Of a DNA stretch of 64,000 bases, positions 1 through 12,792 are shown in pieces (positions within the stretch are counted from its first letter, which is position 1; the number at the start of each line of letters is the position of its first letter). The stretch is from Acephala macrosclerotiorum (lineage: Eukaryota; Ascomycota; Leotiomycetes; Helotiales; Mollisiaceae). The notes under the pieces are model-generated. The model saw nothing but the letters and a program-made list of their open reading frames with translations, ran no database searches and was not told the origin of the DNA. The DNA is taken from contig MU119278.1 in the NCBI GenBank assembly GCA_014904845.1, positions 130,780 to 194,779 of the forward strand, written 5' to 3'. A program made the position numbers and the translations under genes.

Positions 1-84
1 TTAATTAATATTAAATTTTATAAATATAAATTTTTAAAGTTTTTTATTTTTTAAAAATTTAAATATATTATAATAAATTTATTT

Positions 85-296
85 ATTATTAATATAAATA
101 CAATATTAATTTAGTAGTCACGTGCGGTACTAGGCCAGATCGGGACTAGCGCCGTTTGCGCTAGAGTTGAGATTATATTTTTTTAATTTTTACGCGTTTA
201 TTAAATTTACAATTTATAATTAATTAATAAATTATTTAATTTATTTATTTATTTCGTTTTTAATTTATTATTAATAATAAATATTTTTAATAATTA
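85..296. repeat. 211-bp dispersed repeat, copy 1 (possible LTR)
   Basis: It matches 8,061-8,271 in the same orientation over about 211 bp. Both copies contain a GC-richer core with the E-box-like CACGTG and a CGCTAG/GCGCTA-type segment (about 118-172 here). Inside the core the differences are G/A or C/T transitions, as expected when two copies of one sequence decay by RIP. Spacing of about 8 kb would suit long terminal repeats of one element, but no clear TG..CA ends, primer-binding site or target duplication could be read. Confidence 0.75.
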
Positions 297-3200
297 TTCA
301 ATTAATTATAAAATAATTAAGTTTTTATTTAAAAGAAATTAATTTATAAAAAAAAAAAATTTTTTAAATAGTTTATTTTTTATAAAAAAAATATTTAAAA
401 TAATTAATATATTTTTAAAAAAACGAGAATTTATAAAAATTCTTTTATAAAAACGCGTCGAAAATATTAAAACTATTAAAAATTTAAAAAAAATAATACG
501 AGAACGATTTCAAGTTTATATTTATTTTTTAAATTTACGTTTACTACGCAAAATAATAACGTTTACGAAAAACGAATAAAAAAATATAAAAATAATTTCA
601 AATTTATATTAATTTACTCGAATTTACATTAAAAACGAATTTTTAAAAAAAGTTTTATATTTTTACTTATTATTTAATTAAAAACGTATAAATATTAATA
701 ATAATATTTATTTGAACTCGAATTAAAATTTTTAATCTTTTTATTATTTATTATATAATTATTTTTTAAAATAATAAATTTATTTAAAATTAAATTTTTT
801 TATAAAAAAAAAAAATAAAAAAAAATTTCAATTTTACGAATAAAAAATTTTTGAACGAAAAAATATTAAATAAATATATTTTTTATTACTTTAAAATATA
901 TAAAAAAAAAAATTATTTTAATTATAATTTATAAAAATACTTTTAAAAAAACTTCGAAAATTGTTTATAAAATTTTTTACGTTTAATATATAAAAATTTT
1001 ATACGCTGTTTATAAGACTTTTTACGTATTTATAAAATTTAAATATCGAAAAATAAAAAATTTATTATTAATAATTTAAAAAAAAATTTTTAATAAAAAA
1101 TTTTTTATAAATAAATATAAATAAAAATCATCGATTAATTAAAAAATAAATTTTTTTTTTCTCGATAAAATCGATTAATTTAATTAATAAATTAAAGTAT
1201 TTTAATATTAGTATTTAATAATCAAAATATAATTATTTTTACGATTTTAATTATTAATACGAATTTTTTTATTACGAATACAATTATTTTTACGATTACT
1301 TTTTATATTTCTCTTATTATAATTTTTTTTATAAATACGAATTTATTTAATACAATATAAAATATTTAATTTATTTATTAATAAATTTCTAAAAAAAAAT
1401 TTCGATTTTATTATATTAATAATAATAATAAAAACTTATTTTAAAATTAAAAAAAATTACTAATTATATATATTTTTATAAAAAAAAACAATTCTAATAA
1501 AAATAATTACGATTAATTTAATAAAAATTAAATTAAAATATTTATAAATATTTTTCGATTAATTTTAAAAAATTTAATTAAATTTATTATTGAAATATTA
1601 AATAAAATATAATTTGCGAAATTAAATTATTAGCGTTTATTGAAATATTAAAAAATGCAATTTTATTTTTTATAAATTCATTAATATTTTTAAAAGTATT
1701 TATATTAAATTACGATCAATAGTAAATACTGCGACGCGATCACGTGAAATATAGTAATATAATTTAAATTTTATTTTTTCAAATCAAAAAAAAAACGAAC
1801 TCGATTAAAATTAAATCGATCGTATTTATAAAAAACGAAATAAAAAACGCGATCGAAAATAAAATTAAAAATATTAAAATCGAAAAAACTTTCGAAATAA
1901 ATATTATAAAAATTATAAATTTTAAAAAAAATTATATTAGAAAAAATATTATATTTATAGTAAATCGAAATATTAATTTATAAAATATATAATAAAAAAG
2001 CGATAATAAATATATATAAAATTTTAATAATAAATTTAATATACGATAAATCGAAATATTATAATAATTTATTATTAAAATTTTTTCGTTAAAATCGAAA
2101 AAACAAAAAATTTATCGAAAAATATTTAAATAATAAAAATTGATTAATTATTAATAAATATAAAAATAAAAAACGAAAATAAAAATTATTTTATCAAATT
2201 TAAAAAAATCAATAATACACAAACAATAATTATTTTAAATAATTAATTTACTCGTTATATTATTACGAAAAAAAATATATTTAATATTTTATTATTATAA
2301 TTCGAATTATTCGAATTAAATTAATATTTATTTTTTATTTTCGAAAATTGATATTTTTTAAAAAGTTTTCAAAAAATTATATCGAATAATAAAATCGTTA
2401 AAATATTAATTATTAATTAATCGCAATTTATAATATTATAAAAGTTTAATATTAATATTTAATTGAATATATTTACGATTAAAATTTATAAAATTCGTTT
2501 TAATAAAAATATTATTTTATTATAAAAAATTATTTAAATCGATATTTTATTAAATATTATTATTTTTTATATTATTTTTATAAATACATTTTTTTTATTT
2601 TGTATTTAAAATATAAATACTATAAATATAAAATTCGATAATTTAAAAAATATTTTAATTTAAAAAAATAAAATCGTTTTTATTATAAAAAAATAAAATT
2701 ACTTATAAATATTATTATATTAATTAAAAAAGAATTTAATTTGAAATTATTTTATTAATATAAAATTATATTAATTATATAAACGTTTTAATTATTTATT
2801 AATACAATATTTTATAAAAGTTTTTTAACGAATTAATTATAATATAAATATTAAATATATTTAATATTTTATTAAATATTATTATTATTATTAAATATAT
2901 AAATAATTATTTAAAAAATTCAAATTTATTTTATAAAATAATTACGAGTTTAATTATTCGATTATTATTAACGTTTTATATTTAAATAAAAAATTAATTT
3001 TACAAATAATAAATTCGTTTATAATATTTTAAACTATTAAATTTATAAAAAATATATTTATAAAAATAATATAAAATATATTACGTATATATTAAATCGA
3101 TATATATTAAAAATTATTAGATTATATTATTTATAACGTTAAAAAAAACTTTTTATTTATAAAATTTTAATAAAACATTAAAATAATAACAATTAAAATT

Positions 3201-4960
3201 AAAAAAAAACTCGTTAAAACTTATAATAATATAAAAAAAATAAAGAAATATTATATTTTATTATATTGAATTTACGAGATTATTTATAACGAATTAATCG
3301 AAAAATAAATTAATAAAAATATAATTTTATAAATAGTAATTAAAATTATTAACAATTTAATAAAATCGAACGATATTATATTTATATTATTAATCTTTAA
3401 AATATATTTTAAAATGATTAATAATAACGTACTATTATTATTAATTATTAAAAAAATTGAAATAATTCGAGTAATTATTAAAAAAATACGTCGTTTATAT
3501 ATTTAACGTTAAATTAACGACGTATTTATAATAAGAAATAATTTAAATACGAAATTTATATTAGATTTATTAATTTTATTTAAAGTACGCGTTTAATATA
3601 AAAAAAGCAAATAAAAAAAATTATATAAATTATTAATAATTAATAAAAAAATATATATAATTAATATATTTTATAAATCGATTAATTTTCATTTAACGAT
3701 TATTAAATTTTATTATATAAAAAAAAAATATTAAAAATTTATAATAGAATTAATAATTAAAAAAATAATTAAAATAATTAAAAAAAAGTTTTATTATTTT
3801 TTAATTAAAAAAAAACTTTTTTATTTTTTTAATCGAGTGAAATAAATAAAAAACCAATTAAAAAACGTAATTAAAAACGTTTAAAAAAATCACGAAATAA
3901 AAACGTACGTAATAAAAAATCTAAATAAAATAAATATTATAATTTTATTAAAAACGACGAAAAATATTACAAAAATTTTAATAATTAGTTTTTTATTATT
4001 ATTATCGAAAAAATTAAAATTTTTATAGTTTTTATAATAAATAAAAAAAAAACGATATAAAATTATTATTAAAACTATAAAAAAAAATATAATTACAATT
4101 TTTAAATAATTATTTAAAGCGTTTTAAAAGAAAAAAAATCGATAATTTAATTACAAAAAATTTTTTTAATTTTATTTAATACAATTCTAATAAATATATT
4201 AAAATTCGAATTTTTAATTCGAGATTAATTAATAAAATCAAAAGTAAAATTATCGATATTTTTTACGAGAAATCGAGATTAATAATTTAAAAATATAACG
4301 ACGAAAAAAAAAATTTAATTTTTATACAATTTTTAATAATTCAAAAAATTAATTAACGATTAATTATTATTTTAATATTTTTTTTAATTTAATTTTTAAA
4401 TAAAAAAATTAAAATATAATTTTATAATATTATTTAAATTTATATTTAATTTATAATAAATTTTTAACGATTTATATTAATACGTTTATCGAAAAAATTT
4501 ATTATTTATATTTAATAAATATAATTATAATTATTTTAAAGTTTTTATATAAAATTACAAAAATAAAAATATATTAATAAATTACGTATTATAAATATTA
4601 TAAAAAAAAATTATTTATAATTATATCGATATACGATTTTTATTTTTTAATTATAATTATTAAAAAATTTTTCGATATTATTAAAATATAAATTAATAAT
4701 ACGTTTATATTAATAAAAAAAAAATTTATTTTTAAGAAAAATAAATTCAATAAAAATAAATTTTTAATTAAATTTAAAAAAATTTTAATATTAAAAATAC
4801 TATTAATTTTTAATAAATCCATTTTAATTTAATTTAAAAATACAATTTAATTATAATAAAAAAATTAAAATAAAAAAATTAAATTAATAAATATTAAATT
4901 ATTTAATTTTCAAATTAAATATTAAAAATAACGAATTAGAAAAATTTATATTATTATCTT

Positions 4961-4990
4961 TTGGACTGCCATCGCTTACTACAGCGCTAA
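4961..4990 (+). repeat. left terminal inverted repeat of the piggyBac element
   Basis: It starts TTGGACTGCCATCGC and ends CAGCGCTAA. It pairs with the reverse complement of 6,955-6,984, differing only at three C/T or A/G positions. Confidence 0.85.
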
Positions 4991-5115
4991 GAAAAGAAGC
5001 GAAAATTTGTCGGAATAATATTAATTCGCTATTTAGCCTTTTAATCGATCGTATGGCGCGCTCTAATTAACTAACGCGTGATTTTTCAATATCGCGATCG
5101 AATCTAGAATGTACT

Positions 5116-6640
5116 TTGGAATTATTTAGTAAAATGCTTTTAAAACGCAAAACGTTATCTAATACGATTGAACAGCGCGCTATTAAGGCTTTAAAAAAGT
5201 TAGATTTATTGTTTGAATTGTCTAAGGAATACGGAAACTTTTTAGAGATCAAATTCGAACTATTTGTGACAGAGAAAAGTTGCTTTGCTAAAGTACTATT
5301 ACTTTTTACGTTTTCTTCGAATTCGATATTATACGATTACTTTGATTTTTTCTTTCTTTTTGATCTATACGATGTAATAGCGCGAAATACAAATATATAC
5401 GCAGGGTTCTAGTGGCTTGATAAAGAGGAAAAGCAACGAAAATGGATAGAATTATTAGCAAAGGAACTTCGTGTTTTTTTAGATGCAATTATATATATAA
5501 AAGTTTATAATGCACTAAATATCGAAAGCTATTAGAATACCGATATAAAAAAAGGTTCTATTCATACGATTTCAAGGTATATCTCTCGTTAGTAGTAGAA
5601 ACAAATCAAACGATATCTCTATATATCAGATTCAAAAACGGACAAATTTAAAGGTTTAGATCAATCTAATAATACGAAGTAGTAGTATAAAGTAGAGTTT
5701 TTTGCCTCTCGTCTTCGAACTACGTTTTAACAGTACTATTCGCCCTCGAGTACAATATCAATCGACGAACTTATAGTGCGATTTTTCGATCGATTAAACT
5801 ATACTTTCAAGATACTTAATAAACCGATTAAACAAAAGTATAAGATTTACGAACTAGTAGACTATGAATACATATACAGCTTTATATGGAACTCTAAGAT
5901 CTATAGTCTAAAAAAGATAATAATCGTCGAAGAACTAACAAATATCGACTTTTTTGTTCGTACTTTTATCGAATCTTTACTCAGAAATTCGTTTACAATT
6001 TATATGGACAATTATTTCACCTCTATTTCGCTTTTTCAGAGTCTACGAAGTAATCGTTTTGGAGTTGTTGGGACGATTAGATCGCACGCTAAGTTTCCTC
6101 TTAAATTATTCCAATTAAAGAAGGATAACTTAGTTTTAAAGTTAGATTGGAATACGCTCTACGTTTAAGTGGTAAACGAGACTCTTTGCTTTGCTTGGTA
6201 GGACAATAATATTGTTTTAGGCTTAAGTACAATCCATACAGTTTATACTGCTAATGACTTTATTTCAAAACAACGACAGCGCTTTGCGAAAACGTTTATA
6301 CACGGTCGAATTGTTCGCGCTGTCTTTAGAGATAATCCAACGAAAGAGTTTGATATTCTAATTTTGATTAACGATTACAATTATAATATGAGAAGAGTTG
6401 ATATTGCTAATTAATTGAAAGAATCATACGAGACACACAAGACTACGAAACGCAATTAGTGGTCTATATTTTATTGGTTAGTTGACGTAATTGTTATTAA
6501 TAGTTATCGTCTTTATCAAGTTCATATGGCTGAATTAAAACACTTAAAACCGCTCTCTTATTTAGACTTTCGAATCGTAATATATATCTTTTTATTTGAG
6601 TTCGATATTAAGATTAAAATACAGCGTTTACAGCTTGAAT
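5116..6640 (+). pseudogene. piggyBac-family transposase, inactivated
   Basis: Frames joined across stops read as a PiggyBac transposable-element-derived protein. In order there is a central segment with SIDEL followed by a basic stretch (about 5,758-5,830), the hallmark MDNYFTSISLFQSLR with FGVVGTIR (about 6,004-6,085), WNTLYV then CLAW-like residues (about 6,148-6,200), HGRIVRAVF with DNPTKE (about 6,300-6,350) and YNYNMRRVDIAN (about 6,370-6,410), then YWLVDVIVINSYRLYQVH (about 6,470-6,525). The three Asp positions matching the family catalytic triad (in SIDE, MDNYF and RVDIA) are all still encoded. Several in-frame TAG/TAA codons interrupt it, many where Trp or Gln is expected, as TGG or CAG/CAA turned to stop by transitions. 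No full-length product is possible. Confidence 0.85.
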
Positions 6641-6954
6641 TGAGAGGCAGGAAACAGTTTAATTCGAATTTAGACTATATTTATATAAAGACCAAAAAAG
6701 GAGTAGTAAGTCCTTGTACTTAGTATGTATATAAACTACAATACAATAAGCTTATTGGGCAGGAGACTAGTGGGAAAGCGCGTCGTTCTAAGCTTGAGTG
6801 TGACTTTTGTAATATAGTACTATATTAAGAAAGTGATTATTAAATGCGATTTCATTAAAAGGATATTAATTGATTGATTTTCTAAGTATAATACGTAATT
6901 CTAGTATTACGATAATGAGTTGAAATAGTTGATATAATTTTTGCATTATTCTTA

Positions 6955-6984
6955 TTAGCGCTGTAGCAAGCGATAGCGGTCCAA
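6955..6984 (-). repeat. right terminal inverted repeat of the piggyBac element
   Basis: It reads TTAGCGCTG to GCGGTCCAA on the + strand. Its reverse complement matches the left end with three transition differences, which is what RIP-type decay of once identical ends would give. Confidence 0.85.
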
Positions 6985-7275
6985 GGAATAATTTATTAAT
7001 TTAAAACAATTTTCGATTTATTTATTATTATTTAATATTAAAATTTAATAAAAAAAAATTTATTATATTAAATAAAAAATTGAAATAATAAATTAAAAAC
7101 TTGAATCGAGAATTTAAATATATTATTTTCGATTTATTTACGATAAAATTTTTCGTTTTTATTAATAATTTATTTGTAAATAATAAAAATTTTAATTTTC
7201 AAATTAAATATAAAATTATTTTAATAAATAAACGTTAATTAAACGATAAAAAATTTGAAATTAAATTTTTTTTTA

Positions 7276-7335
7276 TTTATTATAGTTTTATTTATTATAG
7301 TTTTATTTATTATAGTTTTATTTATTATAATTTTA
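7276..7335. repeat. short tandem repeat, 15-bp unit x4
   Basis: Four consecutive copies of TTTATTATAGTTTTA are present, the last with one G-to-A change. It lies in AT-rich transposon debris and has no evident function. Confidence 0.9.
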
Positions 7336-7770
7336 TTAAAAATAAACGTATTATTAAAAACGTTTTAATTTTTGAGATATATAATATAATAAAAAAAGTC
7401 GACATAATAATTATAATCGAATTTACTATTAATATAATTATTTAATAATTCGATTTTTTTAAAATTTTAATAATCGTTTATATAAATTTATATTTATTAT
7501 ACGAGTATTTAATCAAATTAAAAACGATTAAAAAAAAGCGTTTTATAATCGATATTATAATTTTTCGTTAATCGTATAAACGTAAAAAATTATAAGAAAT
7601 TCGATAAATTAATAATTAAAATAATTTAATAAATATTATAATAAAATTAATATTTAATAAAATTTTGAAAAAATTTCTAAATACGAATTATTTTAAGATT
7701 TAAATAGAAAAATAAATTAAAAAAAAAAAAACGATAAAAATAGCGTAAAAAATTAAAAAAAATATTTATT

Positions 7771-7801
<31 letters not shown>

Positions 7802-8060
7802 TATATTGTATTTCGAATTTTGTAATTATTTAATTTATAAAATTAAAAAAAAAAATTTTATTTTAATCTCGATATTTATAATCTTCGACGAACTTCGAAA
7901 ATAACGTTAATTTACTAGCGTTATTTCCAAAGCTTAATCACATGATTTTTATATTAAAATATTAGCGAGTTTTACGTATTAACAAATTATAAAAAAAAAA
8001 AAAAAATAAAAACGCTTTTTTAAATAATTAAATTAAATTAATTCTTATTATAAAAAAAAA

Positions 8061-8271
8061 ATTACTAATATAAATACAATATTAGTTTAGTAGTCACGTG
8101 CGATACTAGACCAAATCGAGACTAGCGCCGCTTGCGCTAAAGTTAAAATTATATTTTTCAATTTTTGCGCGTTTATTAAATTTATAATTTATAATCAATT
8201 AACGAATTATTTAATTTATTTATTTATTTCGTTTTTAATTTATTATTAATAATAAGTATTTCTAGTAATAC
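8061..8271. repeat. 211-bp dispersed repeat, copy 2 (possible LTR)
   Basis: Second copy of the repeat at 85-296. Compared with copy 1 its core carries A where copy 1 has G at several positions and one opposite change (C for T), so the copies have decayed separately. Sequence downstream of the two copies is unrelated, which is compatible with one being a 5' and the other a 3' terminal repeat, but is not proof. Confidence 0.75.
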
Positions 8272-9021
8272 TAACAATTAATAATATAATATATAATTAT
8301 ATTATTATCGACGTTTTAATTAATTATTTTTTTAGTAATAAAATAATTAATAATATTAAAATACGTATTAATAAAAATAATAATATTAAAATAAATATTT
8401 ACGAAATTCAAATTAAAATAAATTTAAAATTAATAATCGAATAAAATTTTAATATTTAAAACTTTAATTAAATTTAAAAATAATATTTATTTTAAATATT
8501 AAAAATTAATAATCGAATAATTAAAAAAATTAAAAATTTTTATAATTTTTTTATTAAAACGAAAAAAATAATAAATAATAAAATATATAATAAAAAAATA
8601 CTTTTTTTTTAAACGATAAAATAATTAATAAAAACTTTAAACGTTATTTATTTAAACGAAATTTTTTTTTTTTTTTAAATATATTTAATATTTTATTCGA
8701 ATTTTTAATTATTAATAAAAATTTAAAAAAAAAACGTTTTTAATTAAATAAAAATAATTGTTATTAAACTCGAAATTTTTTAAAAAATAAATATTTATAA
8801 AATTATTATAAAAAAATTATTTTAAATAAATAAATATTAAAAAAATATTTAATATTTATAATAAATTAATTCAATATAAAATTAAAATTATTATTAAAAA
8901 ATTCGAATAAATTTATAATATTAATTATTTTAAATCGTTTATTTTTATTATAAAATATATAATTTTATAAATATTTTTAATATTTATTATAAAATATAAT
9001 TTAAAAATAAATTATATTAAT

Positions 9022-9670
9022 ATAAATTTAACGTTTTTAAATTTTTTTTTTAAAAAAAAAATTTATATAAAAATTTTTAAGTTTTTTTATAAATTTTACT
9101 TTAAATTTAAAAATAAAAATATTTATTTTTTATTTAAAAAATTATTTTACGAATTTAAATAAACTTTTTAAATATAATTCGATAAAATTAAATAATATTT
9201 TAAAAAATTAAAATTTATAGCGTTTGAAATTAATTTTAATTTTTTTATTTATCGACGATATATTAATTATTAAAATTAAAATTAAAAAATATTAAAAAAA
9301 TTTTAATTTTAATTTTATTATTATTTTTATAAGATTTTAAATCGAGAAAAATCGCGAAAATTATATTTTTATAATTTATTAAAAAATATATATAAATAAA
9401 TTATTATTACGATTTAATTTCGAATATTCGAATTAAACGAATTTATTATTTTCGTAAAATATAATTTTACGAAAAAAAAAAAAAAAAATTAATTAAACGA
9501 AAACGATTTTTATTTTTATAAATAAATTATTAATATTACGATTTATTTAATTAATTATACGAAATTAAATATTAATTATTACGTTAATTAATTTATTAAA
9601 TTTATATTTAATACGTATTTCAAATATTTATATTTTACGAAATAATTTTTTTAATATTTTAATAAAACGA
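9022..9670 (+). pseudogene. Ty1/Copia retrotransposon RT-RNase H fossil
   Basis: Despite extreme AT conversion the order of Copia pol motifs is legible on the + strand. Near 9,022-9,069 a string corresponds to the family's DVxTAFLNG..EEEIYM, with Glu codons turned to Lys. At 9,133-9,170 the residues correspond to LKKxLYGLKQ, with the Gln codon now TAA. At 9,245-9,271 the frame reads LFIDDILII, the RT active site LYVDDILI. About 60 bp later there is an F.R-type stretch matching FLGxEIERNRE. At about 9,550-9,670 residues correspond to TRPDIAYxVNQxSKF and RYxK, the start of RNase H. A frame change lies between the LYGLKQ and YVDD motifs. Gag and integrase were not recognised. The gene is dead. 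Confidence 0.75.
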
Positions 9671-10490
9671 AAATAATAAAAATTACTTATAAAAAAACGT
9701 CGATTAAAAATTATAATATATTTTTTAATTTTACGTAAAAAATCGAAAACGATCGTAAATCGGTTTTAAAATAAATAATAATATTAAAAAAAAAAATAAT
9801 TTTAAAAATAATATAAAAATAAAAAAATATAATAAAAAATTTAATAAAAATAAAAATTATAATAGCGAATAAAATCGTAAAAAAAATAATTTAATTAAAA
9901 AAATTATAATCGAAAATTATTAAAAAACTTTTTAAAAAAAAATTTATTTTATATTACGATCGATTTTAATATAAATTCGATATTTTTATATAAAAAACGA
10001 TATAATTATTAAAAATAAATTAATTTTAAAATTAATTTTAAAAAACGATTAAATTGTAAATATTTTTACGAAATAATTATTTTACGATCGATTTACGATT
10101 TATAAAATTATAATAAATTTAAATAAAAATTAAAAATATTTTATTTAAAATCGAATTTTTATAAAAAAAATTTTTTTTTTTTAGTTTTTTATAAATTTTT
10201 TTACGAAATAATTAAAATTAATATTATAAAATTTAATAAAACTTTTTACGACAATTCGATATTATAATTAATAAAAAATAAAAAACGATAAATTATAATA
10301 ATAATTAATACGATAATTACGTAAAAATATTAATTATTTATATTATTTTTTCGACGATAAAAACTTTAAATATTAAATATTAAAAAAAAATATTAATCGA
10401 AAAATAATAATATAAAAAATATATAATATTAAAATCGTTAATTCGATTTAATATCGTTTATATTTATATTTATATACGCAAAAAAAAAAA

Positions 10491-11593
10491 AAGCTTTCGA
10501 AGGAAGCTCTTCTTTATATACTAGCTAAAAGTCATATAACCCATTATATGACTTCGACACGTGATTTTCTCTGATTTTTGTTCCGACATTGAGAAAAAGC
10601 GCCCTCTCCTCACCGGACGAATTTATCGGTTCACACTAGGACAAAATGACTCTCCTATCCATTCTACGCCCGTGTTCAACACCAATAGGATTTTTGTCTC
10701 CGTTGTTTTTACTTAAGGCGCGGAGCTTGTGAAGAGATTGTTCGGCAGACGATGCAGTGATGGTAGTGCCGCGAAGGTTGGTTTAGGCAAGATATTAGAA
10801 TAGCAGATGTCGAGAGTAAGCATACTCTTTGCACTTGAATGACTGGAAACCAGGCTATCTCACTTAATGTGGTTGAAATGTGGTCAAGATCCTGTCAAAT
10901 GTGCCCAAGCAAGAAAAGCAGTTCGTTGAATCTGAGGTCTGTCTCATCTTGAGACGCCCTTGATGTGGCTAACGAAAGCCTGAATAAAACTGGTTTAAAA
11001 ATGTGTATTTAGAAGGGAGCAAGCAGAGTCGTTCCTGCCCTGTGCTTGCGCCCTAACCAACCCCCCACCACATCAACCTCTCTCATTCGACGGAATAATC
11101 AGATCCAGATCACCTGCAGATCTCCTGCAGATCTATTCCTCCATTTCATCCTCTCCGAGGTATCAAAAAGTCTGGATCTAAAAAGACCCCCATTTTCAGC
11201 CACAATCTCCAGGATCACGCACTTTGAACAGGGGCTTTAGCAAGACACGCCACAAAGGACGTCATGCCTCACATTATCTAAACAAGAAATCTGCTGTTTT
11301 GGCCTCTCCCAGCAACATACGATGTTACATCTTGGGGGTACATAAACTTGGTTATTGGGGGTTGCGACGTTTCTGGGGTTGGTATATGACATGGGAGGAA
11401 TAATGAACTTGATCAAGGGGTAATTTGATCCAACTTCTTAGGTAAAAGCTTCAGACTTTAAAAACAATCGAATGGCACACTGGAAGGAATTGCATTCGAT
11501 AGCAATACGCAGAACACACGAATTCTTCAAGGCTGTACTCACTTCTTTGCATAATTTTACCACTAGCACTCGCTGAGTGAGACTCAATCCAAA
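10491..11593. other. intergenic, first normal-composition DNA after the AT-rich block
   Basis: About 1.1 kb with balanced base composition begins within a few bases of the last A-run. It holds only short unsupported open frames. It includes the upstream region of the membrane-protein gene that starts at 11,594. Confidence 0.6.
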
Positions 11594-12254
11594 ATGTTCG
11601 GCAGATCAAAAGCTTCATGTCCAGCGCAGAACACTCGTTCAAACAATGGTCCTCATGGAACCTGGGACATCCCGTACGTCCTCCTCGTCCTTTCTTTCCC
11701 TAATGTACCTTCCTCCGTGCAACATTTACTAAGTCAAAATTCCCAGAGTATTCTTCGGCATCATATTCCTCCTCTCGATCGCCGAGCTATTCTTTAGCGT
11801 TGACTCCTTCCAATATCTCCAGAAAACACACACCTGGCACTCGAAAACAGAGAGGGCGAGACTTGCGTTTTTGATCTTCTCGTCTGCGAGGACGATTGCG
11901 TTGAGTGCCGTCTATATTGGGTTCAATTGGGCAGAGAAGTAAAGGCTCCCGGAAGCTTTGAGGTAAGCATTAGCTAACTCACTGATTATCAGATTCTTCC
12001 ATTCAATGTTCCACACGGTCTTCCTTGTCATCTCGACAATCTTGTGGATTGTGTCTGGAGTACTGATCCATTCAATGTGGGGCGTCATAATTTGCAACCA
12101 GGGCGTAGGGCATGTCAGAGGCGGATTGACAGAATGCCATGAATTGAAGATCATCGAAATCATAGCGTGGGTTTTGGCGGGCGTGAGCGTTTTGGCAACT
12201 ATACCGGTGGTCATGAATGCGATGCAAGTAAAATTCCGCCCTTATCTGACATGA
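11594..12254 (+). CDS. four-helix integral membrane protein (MARVEL-like)
   Basis: Three exons, 11,594-11,673, 11,747-11,938 and 11,993-12,254, joined by short GT..AG introns, give 177 aa in one frame. There are four hydrophobic segments: after residue 27 (VFFGIIFLLSIAELFF), around LAFLIFSSARTIALSAVYIGF, around FHTVFLVISTILWIVSGVLIH and a last one around IIAWVLAGVSVLATIPVV. The loop before the last helix has two Cys (CNQG..TEC), possibly a disulfide. The size and topology resemble fungal MARVEL-domain proteins of plasma membrane or vesicles; this is a topology argument, not a motif match. The first exon is the least certain part: an ATG at 11,617 opens a more typical-looking N-terminus but does not splice in frame to exon 2. 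Confidence 0.65.
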
Positions 12255-12792
12255 TGTTTAGAGCCGGGCTCTTCGCGAGTGCTGTGGACTGGGCTCCTTG
12301 GCTCCTCGACTCCCAAAATAATTTGAAAACTCGTACTGATTTATCTCTAGTAAGAGACGTAAGAGGCAGCATGAATTGAAGAAGACGGAGACTTTGGGGT
12401 GATAAAGGAGGATAACGAAGGAAGATATGGAATGGTGACTGCAATACATAGCACATAATCACAAGCATATAAGGAAAGGAAATTCGAAGATATCAGTTTT
12501 CTACAAATGAATGGGACAGTAAGAGGAGAAATTGGAAGGCAAATGCATTATGTTTATTTACCATTTACATTATTCACAGTGGGCGGACTCCATGAACACC
12601 TCGAACTTCGCGCTTCTGAATGTCTCTGAGAAGTCAGAGCATTGTCTGGGTGGGATTAGTCTTCTGGGCTTTGGGTGCAGCCCTAATACGCTGCTTGGCT
12701 CCAGTTCGTGTTATTGTACCGTGCTTCGACATTCGAGGTATATTGCCGCAATCGGTAAGATTCAAGTGATGCACTTGAAGACCCCAAATTCT

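Larger units (their letters stand above)
4961..6984 (+). mobile_element. piggyBac-type DNA transposon, degenerate
   Basis: A 2,024-bp island of near-normal base composition lies inside AT-rich DNA. It is bounded by inverted repeats of about 30 bp (4,961-4,990 and 6,955-6,984) with three mismatches, all transitions. The interior encodes a decayed piggyBac-family (DDE_Tnp_1_7) transposase on the + strand. Outside the 30 bp the ends continue to match imperfectly for about 8 bp. I could not define an intact TTAA target duplication. The sharp contrast in base composition suggests that it inserted after most of the surrounding RIP had happened, or that it escaped RIP as a single copy. Confidence 0.85.
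1..10490. repeat. AT-rich, RIP-degraded repeat block
   Basis: Almost the whole stretch is A/T, with no long open frames outside the piggyBac island. The remaining cytosines sit mostly in CpG: in 421-660 I count about 13 CpG against 4 CpA, 4 CpT and no CpC on the + strand. This is the signature of a RIP-like C-to-T process on repeats. Recognisable contents are listed separately: two copies of a 211-bp repeat, a piggyBac element and Copia RT/RNase H remnants. The rest (roughly 300-4,950 and 7,000-8,060) is too eroded for me to assign to a family. The block ends sharply near 10,490, where normal composition begins. Confidence 0.9.

Noticed and set aside
1..300. Possible telomere or subtelomere at the window start
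   Set aside because: No TTAGGG-type repeats; the AT-rich DNA contains transposon remnants instead.
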